39,522 bases of DNA from a bacterium. GTDB lineage: Bacteria; Krumholzibacteriota; Krumholzibacteriia; LZORAL124-64-63. Both the position numbers and the translations under genes were made by a program. Below the pieces are notes generated by a model. That model had not been told where the DNA came from. It worked only from the letters and a program-made list of their open reading frames with translations, and searched no databases. The stretch lies in the NCBI GenBank assembly GCA_020049465.1, contig JAIFKS010000112.1:1-39522 (forward strand). The letters are read 5' to 3'. Every line of letters starts with the position of its first letter. Positions within the stretch are counted from its first letter, which is position 1. Below, piece after piece: positions 17,412 through 25,604 of the stretch.

Positions 17412-19135
17412 TGCTGCGCGAGCTGCGGGTGGCCCATCTGGCGCTGGTGGACGAGGTCGTCCTGCCGCTGGAGCCCGGTCTGACCATGCTGACCGGCGAG
17501 ACCGGCGCGGGAAAATCGCTCATCGCCGGCGCGCTTTCCCTGCTGGGCGGGGGCAAGGCCGACGCGAAACTGATCCGCGAGGGCGAGGACCTGGCGTGGG
17601 TCGAGGGTGTCTTCGAACTGGACGGCAACGATGCCGCGCTGGCCGCGTGCTCGGCCATGGGCATCCGGGTCGGCGCCGACGGCGTGCTGGTGCTGCGTCG
17701 AGAACTGCGGCGCGAGGGGCGCGGCCGCGTGCTGATCAACGGACTGGTTTCGTCGCAGGCGATGCTCGAGGACATCGGCGGCCGGCTCGTGGCGATCCAG
17801 AGCCAGGACCAGCAGCGCCAGTTGGGACGCCCGGCGTTCGCCCGCGAGTTCCTGGATGCGGCGCTCGGGCTGGACGCGGAGCTGGCGGCGATGCGCGCGG
17901 CCGTGGCCGCGCACCAGGCCGCCGCCGCCAAGCTGGCCGAACGTCAACGCGAAGCGGATTTCGCGCGGCGGCAGCAGGAGGTCTGGAGCTTCCAGCATCG
18001 CGAGTTGTCGGAAATGCGGCTGCGCGAAGGCGAATCCGAACAACTGGACGAGGACCTGGGTGTCGGCCGCAACGCGCGCGGCCTGCTGGAAGCGGCTGCC
18101 CGCGCGCTGGAAGCATTGACCGAAGGGCAGCCTGCGGCCCGGCAGCTGCTCGGGGCGGCCGAGAAGGCCCTGGTGCCTCTCGAACACGCCAGCGCGCGCC
18201 TGGGCGCGGTCGTGCGGCTGGTGCGCGACGCCGAGGCCTCCGTCAACGAAGCCGCGGCCGACCTGCAGCGGTTCGCGGACGGGCTCGACGTGGATCCGGC
18301 CCGTTTGGACGAGTGGGAAGAACGGCGTTCGCAGTACCAGGCACTGGTGCGCAAGTACCAGCGGGATGTTCCGGGGCTGATCGCGCTTCGCGACGAATTG
18401 GCCCTGCAGCTGGACCGGCAGCGCGGCGCGGCCGACGACGTGCGCGCACTGGAGGACGGACTGAAGGCTGCCGCGGCGGATGCCGCCCGGGCCGCATCCC
18501 TACTGCGCATTCGGCGGCGCGAAGGCGCGCCCGAGGTGGCCCGGCGGGCCGGTGAACTGATCCGTCCGCTGGCACTGCCCGATCTGGAACTGCGGTTCGA
18601 GATAGAGCCCGATCTCTACGCATCCGGACCGGTGGAACTGGACGGCGGTCGCTGCCGGTTGACCGGCAACGGGGCCGATGTGGTGCGCCTGCGGGTGCGC
18701 ACCAACCGCGGCGAAGCGCCGGGCGAGGTGGGCACGATCGCCTCGGGCGGCGAACGGTCGCGGATCTATCTGGGCCTGTCTGTCCTGGCGGACCGTCAGG
18801 CCGAGCGGCCGCTGCTGCTGTTCGACGAGATCGATGCCGGGCTGGGCATGGACAACGCGCGCCCGGTCGCCGAACTGCTGGCCCGACTGGCCGCCAACAG
18901 GCAGGTCCTGTGCATCACCCATCTGGCGACCGTGGCCGTGCGCGGCGACCGGCACTGGGTGGTTCGCAAGGCGATCCGCGGCCGCCGGACCGTGCTGTCG
19001 CTGGACGAAGTGGCGGCCGAGAGCCGGGTCGACGAAGTGGCGCGCCTGCTGGGCGGGACGGCCGCCGAAGCGCCGCCGCCAGTCTCGCAGGTCGCCTACG
19101 CGCGGGAGCTTCTCGCGCGATCGCCGTCGATCTGA
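17408..19135 (+). CDS. recN: DNA repair protein RecN
   Basis: SMC-like ATPase that acts early in double-strand break repair. It has 575 residues, close to the family norm: an N-terminal ATPase half with Walker A (GETGAGKS, residues 30-37), long coiled-coil arms (about 150-370) and a C-terminal half with the ABC signature (TIASGGERSRIYLGLS), Walker B (PLLLFDEIDAGLG) and the His switch (CITHLATVA). The start is one of two tandem ATGs at 17408 and 17411; the first overlaps the nadK stop (ATGA). The order nadK-recN is common in bacteria. Confidence 0.96.
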   Translation: MMLRELRVAHLALVDEVVLPLEPGLTMLTGETGAGKSLIAGALSLLGGGKADAKLIREGEDLAWVEGVFELDGNDAALAACSAMGIRVGADGVLVLRRELRREGRGRVLINGLVSSQAMLEDIGGRLVAIQSQDQQRQLGRPAFAREFLDAALGLDAELAAMRAAVAAHQAAAAKLAERQREADFARRQQEVWSFQHRELSEMRLREGESEQLDEDLGVGRNARGLLEAAARALEALTEGQPAARQLLGAAEKALVPLEHASARLGAVVRLVRDAEASVNEAAADLQRFADGLDVDPARLDEWEERRSQYQALVRKYQRDVPGLIALRDELALQLDRQRGAADDVRALEDGLKAAAADAARAASLLRIRRREGAPEVARRAGELIRPLALPDLELRFEIEPDLYASGPVELDGGRCRLTGNGADVVRLRVRTNRGEAPGEVGTIASGGERSRIYLGLSVLADRQAERPLLLFDEIDAGLGMDNARPVAELLARLAANRQVLCITHLATVAVRGDRHWVVRKAIRGRRTVLSLDEVAAESRVDEVARLLGGTAAEAPPPVSQVAYARELLARSPSI

Positions 19136-19146
19136 GCAACCGGTGT

Positions 19147-19175
19147 TTGACTGCCCGGGCCGAATGTCCCATTAT
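19147..19175 (+). promoter_or_regulatory. Promoter for tRNA-Arg(CCG)
   Basis: TTGACT (19147-19152) and CATTAT (19170-19175) lie 17 bases apart, and the expected start site falls a few bases before the tRNA 5' end at 19189. Confidence 0.6.
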
Positions 19176-19188
19176 ACGGCACCTAGGT

Positions 19189-19265
19189 GCGCCCGTAGCT
19201 CAGCTGGATAGAGCGTCTGCCTCCGGAGCAGAAGGTCGTGAGTTCGAATCTCGCCGGGCGTACCA
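19189..19265 (+). tRNA. tRNA-Arg (anticodon CCG)
   Basis: Full cloverleaf: acceptor GCGCCCG with CGGGCGT (first pair G1-U72), anticodon stem TCTGC/GCAGA with loop CTCCGGA giving anticodon CCG, T arm with GTTCGAATC, discriminator A and encoded CCA (19263-19265). It reads CGG. The G1-U72 wobble is shared with the other tRNA-Arg in this window. Confidence 0.97.
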
Positions 19266-19287
19266 CCCCAACTCCGCGTCGTGAGCC

Positions 19288-19470
19288 ATGACCGCACTGT
19301 TGCGCATTTTTCTTCTGCTGTCGGCGCTCCTGGTCGCCCGTGGTTTCCTGCGCGCCTGGCGCGCGGGCTCCGCGCGGACCCGTGAAAGTCGGCACGCGGC
19401 CGAAACAGGCCGGTTCGACAACCTGTCCGACCAGGAAGTCAGCGATGCTGATTTCGAAGAAATCCCCTAG
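19288..19470 (+). CDS. Small single-pass membrane protein, function unknown
   Basis: A 60-residue frame with an N-terminal hydrophobic helix (about 3-20, ALLRIFLLLSALLVARGFL), a short basic stretch and an acidic C-terminus ending DNLSDQEVSDADFEEIP. A membrane helix plus a D-A-(D/E)-F/Y-E-E tail is common in small proteins of uncultured Gram-negatives, so I think it is real. It follows tRNA-Arg closely, and its end overlaps the next gene by 26 bases. No function is assigned. Confidence 0.6.
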   Translation: MTALLRIFLLLSALLVARGFLRAWRAGSARTRESRHAAETGRFDNLSDQEVSDADFEEIP

Positions 19471-19852
19471 AACAAGCACCCGGTTCGCTTCGCGGTTCAG
19501 CGAAGGGGCCCCCGGCGATTTCCCGTTGCGCCAGTACCTTCGGCTGCGGGAGGATCTGGCTCTGGGCATGTTGCAGGCCACCCTGCAGGCGATCTTCCTG
19601 GCGTTGATTCTCGTGTTCGGCAGGGCCTTCGACGGCTTGTTCCGGTCCCACGGGGCGGGTCTGAACCCTGTCTACCGGGTGGCCATCTTGGTTTTGGTCG
19701 CCATTTTCGCCCTTTCGGTCATGCGCCGGTTGTATTATAAATTAGTGGGATTGCGTGAGATACGGCGCGAGATGCAGGGATTGCGGGCGTCGTTCCGCCA
19801 GGTGGGGAGCGATGATGGCGGGCCCGCCGGGAGTCCGCCGCTCTCCCTTTAA
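19445..19852 (+). CDS. Small two-helix membrane protein, function unknown
   Basis: 135 residues from ATG 19445, chosen because AGGAAGT (19432-19438) is ideally spaced; the frame itself is open back to 19340, but that part overlaps the preceding small gene. It has a basic N-terminus, two hydrophobic segments (about 48-70 and 82-102: LQAIFLALILVFGRAFDGLF and VAILVLVAIFALSVM), then a charged helix (LVGLREIRREMQGLRASFRQ) and a flexible tail. I recognise no family. It overlaps the upstream small membrane protein gene, so the two are likely co-translated and may work together. Confidence 0.6.
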   Translation: MLISKKSPRTSTRFASRFSEGAPGDFPLRQYLRLREDLALGMLQATLQAIFLALILVFGRAFDGLFRSHGAGLNPVYRVAILVLVAIFALSVMRRLYYKLVGLREIRREMQGLRASFRQVGSDDGGPAGSPPLSL

Positions 19853-19959
19853 GTCCGCGCCGGACAAGCCGATGAACCTATGCACGAACCCGTCACGATG
19901 CCGGCGCCTGTCCCCGAGGCGTCGGGTGACAGTGTGCCATCCAGTCCAAGAGGTGTCCC

Positions 19960-21264
19960 ATGCAACAGCAGGCACTGATCGAGAAATTGAAGAACCGGAA
20001 GGCGCGCCTGAGCGTGCTGGGCCTCGGCTATGTCGGGTTGCCGCTGGCCGTCGCCTACGCCAAGGCCGGTTTCGAAGTCGTCGGTTTCGATCTCGCCGCC
20101 GAGAAGGTGGCCCAGATCAACCAGAAGCGCAGCTACATCATCGACATCAGCGATGCCGAGCTGGCCGAAGCGGTCAAGCCGGGAGGTCTGCGCGCGACCA
20201 CCGATTTCTCGGAGCTGGCCAACGTCGACTGCGTGAACATCTGTGTGCCGACGCCGCTCGGCAAGACGCGTGATCCGGACATCACCTACATCCAGGCGGC
20301 GGTCGCCTCGATTTCGGCGAGCATGCACGCCGGGATGCTGGTCATCCTCGAGAGCACGACCTATCCGGGCACGACCGAAGAGGTCATTCTGCCCATCCTG
20401 AGCCAGGACGGCCTGGAGGTCGGCAAGGACTTCTTCCTGGCGTTCTCGCCCGAGCGCGTCGATCCGGGCAACGCCACCTACACGACGATCAACATCCCGA
20501 AAGTCGTCGGCGGCGTGACGCCGGCCTGCACCGAGGTGGCGCGCACGTTGTACAGCCAGGTGATGAACACGGTGGTGCCGGTGTCGTCGGTGCGCGTGGC
20601 CGAAACGGTCAAACTGCTGGAGAACACCTTCCGCAGCGTGAACATCGGTCTGGTGAACGAGATCGCGCTGATGTGCAAGGCGATGGACATCGACGTGTGG
20701 GAAGTGATCTCCGGCGCCGCGACCAAGCCGTTCGGCTTCATGCCCTTCTATCCGGGCCCGGGTCTGGGCGGCCACTGCATTCCCATCGATCCGTTCTACC
20801 TGTCCTGGAAGGCGAAGCAGGCCGGCTCCGAGGCGAAGTTCATCGAGCTGGCCGGCCAGATCAACGGCGCCATGCCGAAGCACGTGGTGAACCTGGTCGC
20901 ACAGGCGCTCAACGGCCGCAAGAAGGCCGTCAACGGCAGCCGCGTGCTGGTCGTGGGCGTGGCCTACAAGCCGGCGATCGACGACATCCGCGAGTCGCCG
21001 GCCCTGGACATCATCGAACTGCTGAACAAGGGCGGCGCCGAAGTGTCGTGGTACGATCCGCACGTGCCGGCGCTGCCGGCCGGCATCCACGGCGAGCAGC
21101 TGAAGGACTGGTCGAAGGCCGGGCTGGCGGGATTCGACGCCGCGGTCATCGTGACGCCGCACCCCGGTGTCGATCACAAGATCCTTCTGGGCGCCGGGCC
21201 GCTGGTCATCGACAGCCGCAACGCGCTGAAGGGTATGCAGCATCCCGACCTGACCCGGCTGTAG
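19960..21264 (+). CDS. wbpA: UDP-N-acetyl-D-glucosamine 6-dehydrogenase (WbpA-like nucleotide sugar dehydrogenase)
   Basis: Oxidises C6 of a UDP-hexose, most likely UDP-GlcNAc, to the uronic acid for surface polysaccharide. It has 434 residues: NAD-binding Rossmann fold (SVLGLGYVGLPLAVAYAKAG, about 17-37), central domain with ESTTYPGTTEE and FSPERVDPGN, and catalytic Cys in GPGLGGHCIPIDPFYLSWKAKQ, the form typical of WbpA rather than UDP-glucose dehydrogenase. The C-terminal UDP-binding domain has GVAYKPAIDDIRESPALDI. An epimerase of the same pathway type follows 12 bases later. Specificity is inferred from motifs. A TATTATAAAT patch at 19733-19742 might be a -10 element for this operon but has no good -35. 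Confidence 0.9.
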   Translation: MQQQALIEKLKNRKARLSVLGLGYVGLPLAVAYAKAGFEVVGFDLAAEKVAQINQKRSYIIDISDAELAEAVKPGGLRATTDFSELANVDCVNICVPTPLGKTRDPDITYIQAAVASISASMHAGMLVILESTTYPGTTEEVILPILSQDGLEVGKDFFLAFSPERVDPGNATYTTINIPKVVGGVTPACTEVARTLYSQVMNTVVPVSSVRVAETVKLLENTFRSVNIGLVNEIALMCKAMDIDVWEVISGAATKPFGFMPFYPGPGLGGHCIPIDPFYLSWKAKQAGSEAKFIELAGQINGAMPKHVVNLVAQALNGRKKAVNGSRVLVVGVAYKPAIDDIRESPALDIIELLNKGGAEVSWYDPHVPALPAGIHGEQLKDWSKAGLAGFDAAVIVTPHPGVDHKILLGAGPLVIDSRNALKGMQHPDLTRL

Positions 21265-21276
21265 GCGATCGGAAGG

Positions 21277-22257
21277 ATGAATGTGAGCAAGACCAGATAC
21301 CTCGTGACCGGCGGCGCCGGCTTCATCGGCTCGCACGTGGCCAAGACGCTTGCCGCGGCCGGCCACGAGGTGATCGTGCTGGACAACCTGTCGACCGGGC
21401 GGCGCGCCAATCTTGACGACGCGACCGGACGGATCGAACTGGTCGAAGGCAGCATCACCGACCTGGAAACGGTCGAGTCCTGCTGCCGCGGCGTGGACTG
21501 CGTGTTCCATCAGGCGGCGCTGCCGAGCGTGCCGCGCAGCGTGGTCGATCCGCTGGCCAGCGACGAGCACAACGTGGGGGGCACGCTGCGCGTGTTCTGG
21601 GGCGCGCACCGTCAGGGTGTGCGCCGCGTCGTGTTCGCCGCGAGCAGTTCTGTCTATGGAGACACGATCGAGTTGCCCAAGCACGAAGGCATGCCCGTGC
21701 GGCCGTTGTCGCCCTACGCGGTGAACAAGTGCGTGGGCGAGATGTACGGCGCGGTGTTCAACAACCTCTATGGACTGAGCACGATCGGCCTGCGCTATTT
21801 CAACGTCTTCGGTCCCCACCAGGATCCGCAGAGCCAGTACGCGGCCGTGGTGCCGAAATTCATCACGTCGTTCCTGGACGGACAGGCGCCGGTGATCCAC
21901 GGCGACGGCACGCAGTCGCGCGACTTCACTTTCGTCGAGAACGTGGTCGAAGCGAACCTGGCGGCATGTGCGGCGCCGGGCACGGCTGGTGGGCGCTCCT
22001 ACAACATCGCTCTGGGCGGGCGCATCACGGTGACCGACCTCTGCCTGAAGATCCGGGCTCTGGTCGGATCCGAAGCGGAGCCGCAGTACGACGCGGCCCG
22101 CGCGGGCGACGTGAAACACTCGCAGGCGGATATCAGTCTGGCCCGCGAACACCTGGGTTATGCCGGCAAAGTGGATCTCGACGAGGGGCTGCGGCGGACC
22201 GTGGACTGGTACAGAACGCGGGCACAGGCCGGCGGCGGTGGAAAGGCGTGCTCATGA
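21277..22257 (+). CDS. NAD-dependent epimerase (UDP-GlcNAc C4-epimerase / WbpP-LpsL-like)
   Basis: Extended short-chain dehydrogenase that inverts C4 of a UDP-sugar. It has 326 residues: TGGAGFIGSHVAKTL near the N-terminus, FHQAALPSVPRSVVDP, the catalytic Ser and Tyr-Lys pair (AASSSVYGD, then PLSPYAVNK) and GLRYFNVFGPHQDPQSQYAAVVPKF. That last segment resembles the WbpP/LpsL branch, which acts on UDP-GlcNAc/GalNAc or their uronic acids. With the WbpA-like gene before it, the likely product is a UDP-HexNAc or UDP-HexNAc uronic acid. Its stop overlaps the next start (ATGA, 22254-22257). Confidence 0.88.
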   Translation: MNVSKTRYLVTGGAGFIGSHVAKTLAAAGHEVIVLDNLSTGRRANLDDATGRIELVEGSITDLETVESCCRGVDCVFHQAALPSVPRSVVDPLASDEHNVGGTLRVFWGAHRQGVRRVVFAASSSVYGDTIELPKHEGMPVRPLSPYAVNKCVGEMYGAVFNNLYGLSTIGLRYFNVFGPHQDPQSQYAAVVPKFITSFLDGQAPVIHGDGTQSRDFTFVENVVEANLAACAAPGTAGGRSYNIALGGRITVTDLCLKIRALVGSEAEPQYDAARAGDVKHSQADISLAREHLGYAGKVDLDEGLRRTVDWYRTRAQAGGGGKACS

Positions 22258-23219
22258 CTTCGTACACCAAGGAACAGGGTCGCCGGCTGATGCTGGCGTT
22301 GGCTTTCCTGGCCCTGCTGGCGGCGCCGGGCGCCGCGCCGGCGCAGACGGGCGCGGTCGGCGACGTCATCCGTCCGGGAGACGTGCTGCAGATGGTGGTG
22401 CCTGGCCGCCCGGATCTGGATCGGGCGCTGGTGGTCGATCAGAACGGCAGCGTCGACATCCCCCAGGTGGGCGAAGTGCGTCTGACCGGTTTATCGCTCG
22501 GCGAAGCCGGCGTGCTGATGAAGCAGCGGCTGCGCCTGATCGCGCCGACGCTGGACGCCGTCGTGTTGAGCCGGGCCGAAGCGGCTTCCTTCCGCGTCTA
22601 TGTGCTCGGGCAGGTTGGGCAGCCGGGCATGCACGATTTCCCGGACCATCCTTCGGTCTGGGACGTGCTGCGCGCGGCGGGCGGTCCGCTCAAGTCGGCG
22701 GATCTCCGCAAGGCGCGCGTGATCCGTGAAGAGGCCGGGCAGGCGGGCACGGTGGCGATGGATCTGTCGCGCATCCTCGAGGGCGAAGACTTTCCGACGC
22801 TCGCCTTGCGGGACGGCGATACGCTCGTGATCCCGTCCCTGGCCGACGGCGTTTCGGGAGTGCCTGCCGAGCGCGGCGTCAAGGTGTTCGGTGGCGTGGG
22901 CGTGCCGTCGATCGTGCTGGTGGATGAACCGACCCCGCTGATGGATGTGCTCATGCTGGCCGGTGCGCCCACCGCAGACGCGGACATGAAGAAGATCCTG
23001 TGGGTGCACACGGCGGGCGAGGTGGACCTGGCGCGGGTCGTGAATCTGCGGGCGTATCTGGAGAAAGGCGATCCGGCGGGCAACCCGTTGATTCATCCGG
23101 GCGACACGCTGGACGTGACCTTGTCGAGGCCCGGGAAGGTGGCCAACAGCTTCAAGTTCCTGCTGGGCACGGCGGCGGCGCTGGCGGCGGTCTACGTGGC
23201 GCTGAACCAGACCAACTGA
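22254..23219 (+). CDS. Polysaccharide export protein with SLBB domains (Wza-like)
   Basis: Periplasmic/outer-membrane component of exopolysaccharide export. It has 321 residues: signal peptide (about 1-31, LALAFLALLAAPGAAPAQ), Poly_export domain (VIRPGDVLQMVVPGRPDL..VVDQNGSVDIPQVGEVRLTGLSLGEA), two SLBB-type segments (VYVLGQVGQPGMHDFPDHPSVWDVLRAAGG and VKVFGGVGVPSIVLVDEPTPLMDVLMLAGA) and a C-terminal hydrophobic helix (FLLGTAAALAAVYVAL) that could span a membrane. No lipobox Cys is seen, unlike Wza. No Wzc-type kinase or Wzx/Wzy is next to it, so the rest of the export system must be elsewhere. A terminator follows at 23242. Confidence 0.85.
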   Translation: MTSYTKEQGRRLMLALAFLALLAAPGAAPAQTGAVGDVIRPGDVLQMVVPGRPDLDRALVVDQNGSVDIPQVGEVRLTGLSLGEAGVLMKQRLRLIAPTLDAVVLSRAEAASFRVYVLGQVGQPGMHDFPDHPSVWDVLRAAGGPLKSADLRKARVIREEAGQAGTVAMDLSRILEGEDFPTLALRDGDTLVIPSLADGVSGVPAERGVKVFGGVGVPSIVLVDEPTPLMDVLMLAGAPTADADMKKILWVHTAGEVDLARVVNLRAYLEKGDPAGNPLIHPGDTLDVTLSRPGKVANSFKFLLGTAAALAAVYVALNQTN

Positions 23220-23241
23220 GCGGGCGCCGATGACATCGGAG

Positions 23242-23274
23242 CCGGCCGCGCCGTCATCACGCGCGGCCGGTTTT
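23242..23274 (+). terminator. Intrinsic terminator after the SLBB export gene
   Basis: CCGGCCGCG (23242-23250) pairs perfectly with CGCGGCCGG (23262-23270) and TTTT follows (23271-23274). It closes the wbpA-epimerase-export operon and separates it from the convergent gene at 23302. Confidence 0.8.
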
Positions 23275-23301
23275 CGTTGTGGCCCGGCCGGAAGGCATGG
23301 C

Positions 23302-24294
23302 TCAGCCCGTGCCGCCGGCGGGAAGATCCGCCGCCGTCGTGGTCCGTCCCAGCAGAAGCCGCCGCGACGGGACCCAGAAGGCCAGCCCCACCACCACCGC
23401 CAGCCACAGGGTGAAGATCCGGATGATGATCGCCGCCGCCGCCGCCGGCGGACCGGCTACCGCCACCTTGCCCAGAAGCCAGACGATGGTCGCTTCCGTT
23501 CCGCCGAGCCCGCCGGGCAGGAAACTCAGGGAGCCGACGAGCGTGCCGGCCGCATAGATGAAACACGCCTGTCCCAGCGGCACGTCCAGGCCCAGCCCCC
23601 GGCAGACCAGCCACATGCCGACGCACTCGCAGGCCCAGGCCACGGTCGACAGGGTGACGGCCCAGGCGGCGTCGGCCGGGCTGAGCAGGCGGCCCAGCGA
23701 CGTGGTGGCGCCCTCGAGCCCATCCCGGAAGCGGGCCAGCTGGGGGCGGGCCGCCAGGCGGGCCAGCAGGCGTTCCCGAATCGGCCGCACCTGGAACAGG
23801 GCCAGCAGGACCGGCACGGCAGCGGCGGCGGCGAGGCCGCCGCGCAGGCCGACCAGCGGGCCGGGCCAGAAACTGAGTCCGACGGCCGCCAGCAGGAGGA
23901 CGGCCAGGAAGTCGTAGACCCTTTCGGCCAGCACGATCGGCACGCCGCGGGCCAGGGGAGTCGCGAATCGTTCGCGCAGCAGGCCGGCCTTGAACACCTC
24001 GCCGATCTTGCCCGGGGTGATGACCATCAGGTACGAGGCGAAATAGAGGATCATCGAAGCACGAAGCGGGATGCGGACATCCAGGCGTCGCAGGAAAATC
24101 TCCCAGCGCAGATACCTCAGCAGGTAGTTGGCCAGCGACAGCCCGGCCAGGGGCAGCAGGAGCGGCGTGGAGAAGGCGCCGAGGTGGCCGCGCAGGTCAT
24201 CCCAGCCGATGATGGCGGCGCCAGCCACGTAGACCACGGCGGTCGCGGCGACCACCAGAAAGGTGCGGGCAATCCAATGTCGCGGCTGACGCAT
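23302..24294 (-). CDS. Lysylphosphatidylglycerol synthase TM region / YbhN-AglD family membrane protein
   Basis: A polytopic inner-membrane protein of about 330 residues and seven to eight helices. The family hallmark SYLMVITPGKIGEVFKAGLL is present, as is the later SFLPGGLGGTEATIVWLL. The family (PF03706) includes the flippase part of MprF and YbhN/AglD proteins near glycolipid genes, usually thought to move or modify lipid-linked sugars. It interrupts the polysaccharide genes on the opposite strand. I chose ATG 24294 over GTG 24339 because the promoter at 24355-24383 would put the mRNA start near 24348, leaving the GGAGG upstream of that GTG outside the transcript. Confidence 0.82.
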   Translation of the reverse strand: MRQPRHWIARTFLVVAATAVVYVAGAAIIGWDDLRGHLGAFSTPLLLPLAGLSLANYLLRYLRWEIFLRRLDVRIPLRASMILYFASYLMVITPGKIGEVFKAGLLRERFATPLARGVPIVLAERVYDFLAVLLLAAVGLSFWPGPLVGLRGGLAAAAAVPVLLALFQVRPIRERLLARLAARPQLARFRDGLEGATTSLGRLLSPADAAWAVTLSTVAWACECVGMWLVCRGLGLDVPLGQACFIYAAGTLVGSLSFLPGGLGGTEATIVWLLGKVAVAGPPAAAAAIIIRIFTLWLAVVVGLAFWVPSRRLLLGRTTTAADLPAGGTG

Positions 24295-24354
24295 GACAGT
24301 CGTCTTTCCATTCCGCAAAACCCGTTGACGATGCACCACTTACGAAGAGCCTCC

Positions 24355-24383
24355 AATATGGGGGCGATTGTGCGTTTAGGCAA
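24355..24383 (-). promoter_or_regulatory. Promoter for the YbhN-like gene
   Basis: On the minus strand TTGCCT (24383-24378) is followed after 17 bases by CATATT (24360-24355). It is divergent from the + strand promoter at 24439. Confidence 0.55.
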
Positions 24384-24438
24384 CCGGGAAGGCCAAAGAC
24401 AGTCCCCGGGCGCAAGTGCACCAAAGCGAAAATTGCTG

Positions 24439-24467
24439 TTGCCAAGTTGACCTGCGCGGTTTACAAT
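24439..24467 (+). promoter_or_regulatory. Promoter for the sugar transferase gene
   Basis: TTGCCA (24439-24444) and TACAAT (24462-24467) are 17 bases apart. The -10 is identical to that of the sigma factor gene promoter. The start would lie near 24474, giving an untranslated leader of about 115 bases. Otherwise the 24295-24590 gap holds only this promoter and the divergent one. Confidence 0.7.
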
Positions 24468-24590
24468 GATTCCAGTTCAAAGGCGATGTGGTCGGGACCG
24501 GGGGATTCCGACCAGACTTCAGGTCGCCCATCACAATCACTAGCTTCGGCATCCACGGATGGCGCCGACAGCGCTCGACGGTGAGTACTT

Positions 24591-25409
24591 ATGTCCAACC
24601 GAGTCATGATTGGTGGCAATGAGATCGCGCAGCTGGGCCCCGCGGGTATCGCGGGCGGCACCGGCAGCGCTGCGGCTTCGCTTTCGGTCGCGCTGCCCGG
24701 CGGGCTGCCCCATGAAGGCCTGGCCGTCGTTCCGGCGTATTCGGGCACGCTGCGGCTTCCGGGAACCTTCTTCCTGGTGGCGAAGCGGGCTTCCGATGTC
24801 GCGATCGCGCTGCTCGGTCTCGGCGCCTTCGGCCTGATCCTGCCGCTGCTGGCCCTGATCATCAAACTTGATTCGCCCGGGTCGGTGTTCTTCGCGCAGG
24901 AGCGCGTGGGCATCAACCGGCGACGCTCGCGCACCCCTCACGACGGCAGCGATCGGCGCAAGGTTCTGCAGCCGGGTCGTCCGTTCCGCGTCCTCAAGCT
25001 GCGGACGATGGGCGTGCACGCCGAAGCCGGCGGTCCCCAGTGGGCCACCAAGAACGATGTGCGGGTCACCCGGGTGGGCAAATTCCTGCGCAAGACGCGG
25101 CTGGATGAAGTGCCGCAGTTCCTGAACGTCCTGCGCGGCGAGATGAGCATCATCGGCCCGCGTCCGGAGCGCCTGGTGTTCGTGCGGCAGCTGGAGAAGG
25201 AGATTCCCTTCTACCGCGACCGTCTGCTGGTCCTGCCGGGCATCACCGGCCTGGCCCAGGTCATCAACGGCTACGACGACGGCATCGAGTCGGTGCGCCG
25301 CAAGATCGAACTGGATCGCCAGTACATCCACGCGGCCGGTTTCGTGCAGGAGTTCAAGATCCTGCTGGCCACCGTGAGCGTGGTTCTCAAGGGCGAAGGC
25401 GCCCGCTGA
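24591..25409 (+). CDS. Undecaprenyl-phosphate sugar phosphotransferase (bacterial sugar transferase)
   Basis: Transfers a sugar-1-phosphate from a UDP-sugar to undecaprenyl phosphate, the first step of polysaccharide repeat assembly at the inner membrane. It has 272 residues: a variable, probably cytoplasmic N-terminus (1-60), one membrane segment (about 67-90, [23 protein letters not shown]) and the PF02397 catalytic domain ([67 protein letters not shown]). It lacks the extra N-terminal helices of WbaP, so it is the small PglC-like form. It has its own promoter and terminator, so it is transcribed alone. Confidence 0.9.
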   Translation: MSNRVMIGGNEIAQLGPAGIAGGTGSAAASLSVALPGGLPHEGLAVVPAYSGTLRLPGTFFLVAKRASDVAIALLGLGAFGLILPLLALIIKLDSPGSVFFAQERVGINRRRSRTPHDGSDRRKVLQPGRPFRVLKLRTMGVHAEAGGPQWATKNDVRVTRVGKFLRKTRLDEVPQFLNVLRGEMSIIGPRPERLVFVRQLEKEIPFYRDRLLVLPGITGLAQVINGYDDGIESVRRKIELDRQYIHAAGFVQEFKILLATVSVVLKGEGAR

Positions 25410-25432
25410 TCTGATCCGTCGACGAGGTTCCG

Positions 25433-25465
25433 GCAGGGCTGCGGCAACGCGGCCCTGCTTCTTTT
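25433..25465 (+). terminator. Intrinsic terminator after the sugar transferase gene
   Basis: An 11-bp stem (GCAGGGCTGCG at 25433-25443 with CGCGGCCCTGC at 25448-25458, one G-U pair) closed by a GCAA tetraloop, followed by TTCTTTT. Confidence 0.88.
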
Positions 25466-25507
25466 CAGGCGGTCCTGTTGCCGCGCGCGCGCGGACGTCG
25501 ATCCGTC

Positions 25508-25536
25508 TTGCCTCGGCGGAGCGACCGTAGCATAAT
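25508..25536 (+). promoter_or_regulatory. Promoter for the response regulator operon
   Basis: TTGCCT (25508-25513), 17 bases, CATAAT (25531-25536). Transcription would start near 25543, some 60 bases before the ATG at 25605. Confidence 0.68.
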
Positions 25537-25604
25537 GCCGCCAGAGCGGGTCCGGGCCCGCTTCCGAGAGCCCTGTCAGGCCCGCGACCTCCCGCAAGGA
25601 CCTC

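Noticed and set aside
19849..22152. 767-codon minus-strand frame opposite the dehydrogenase and epimerase genes
   Set aside because: Both + strand genes have complete catalytic motifs; the antisense translation is Arg/His/Asp-rich noise.
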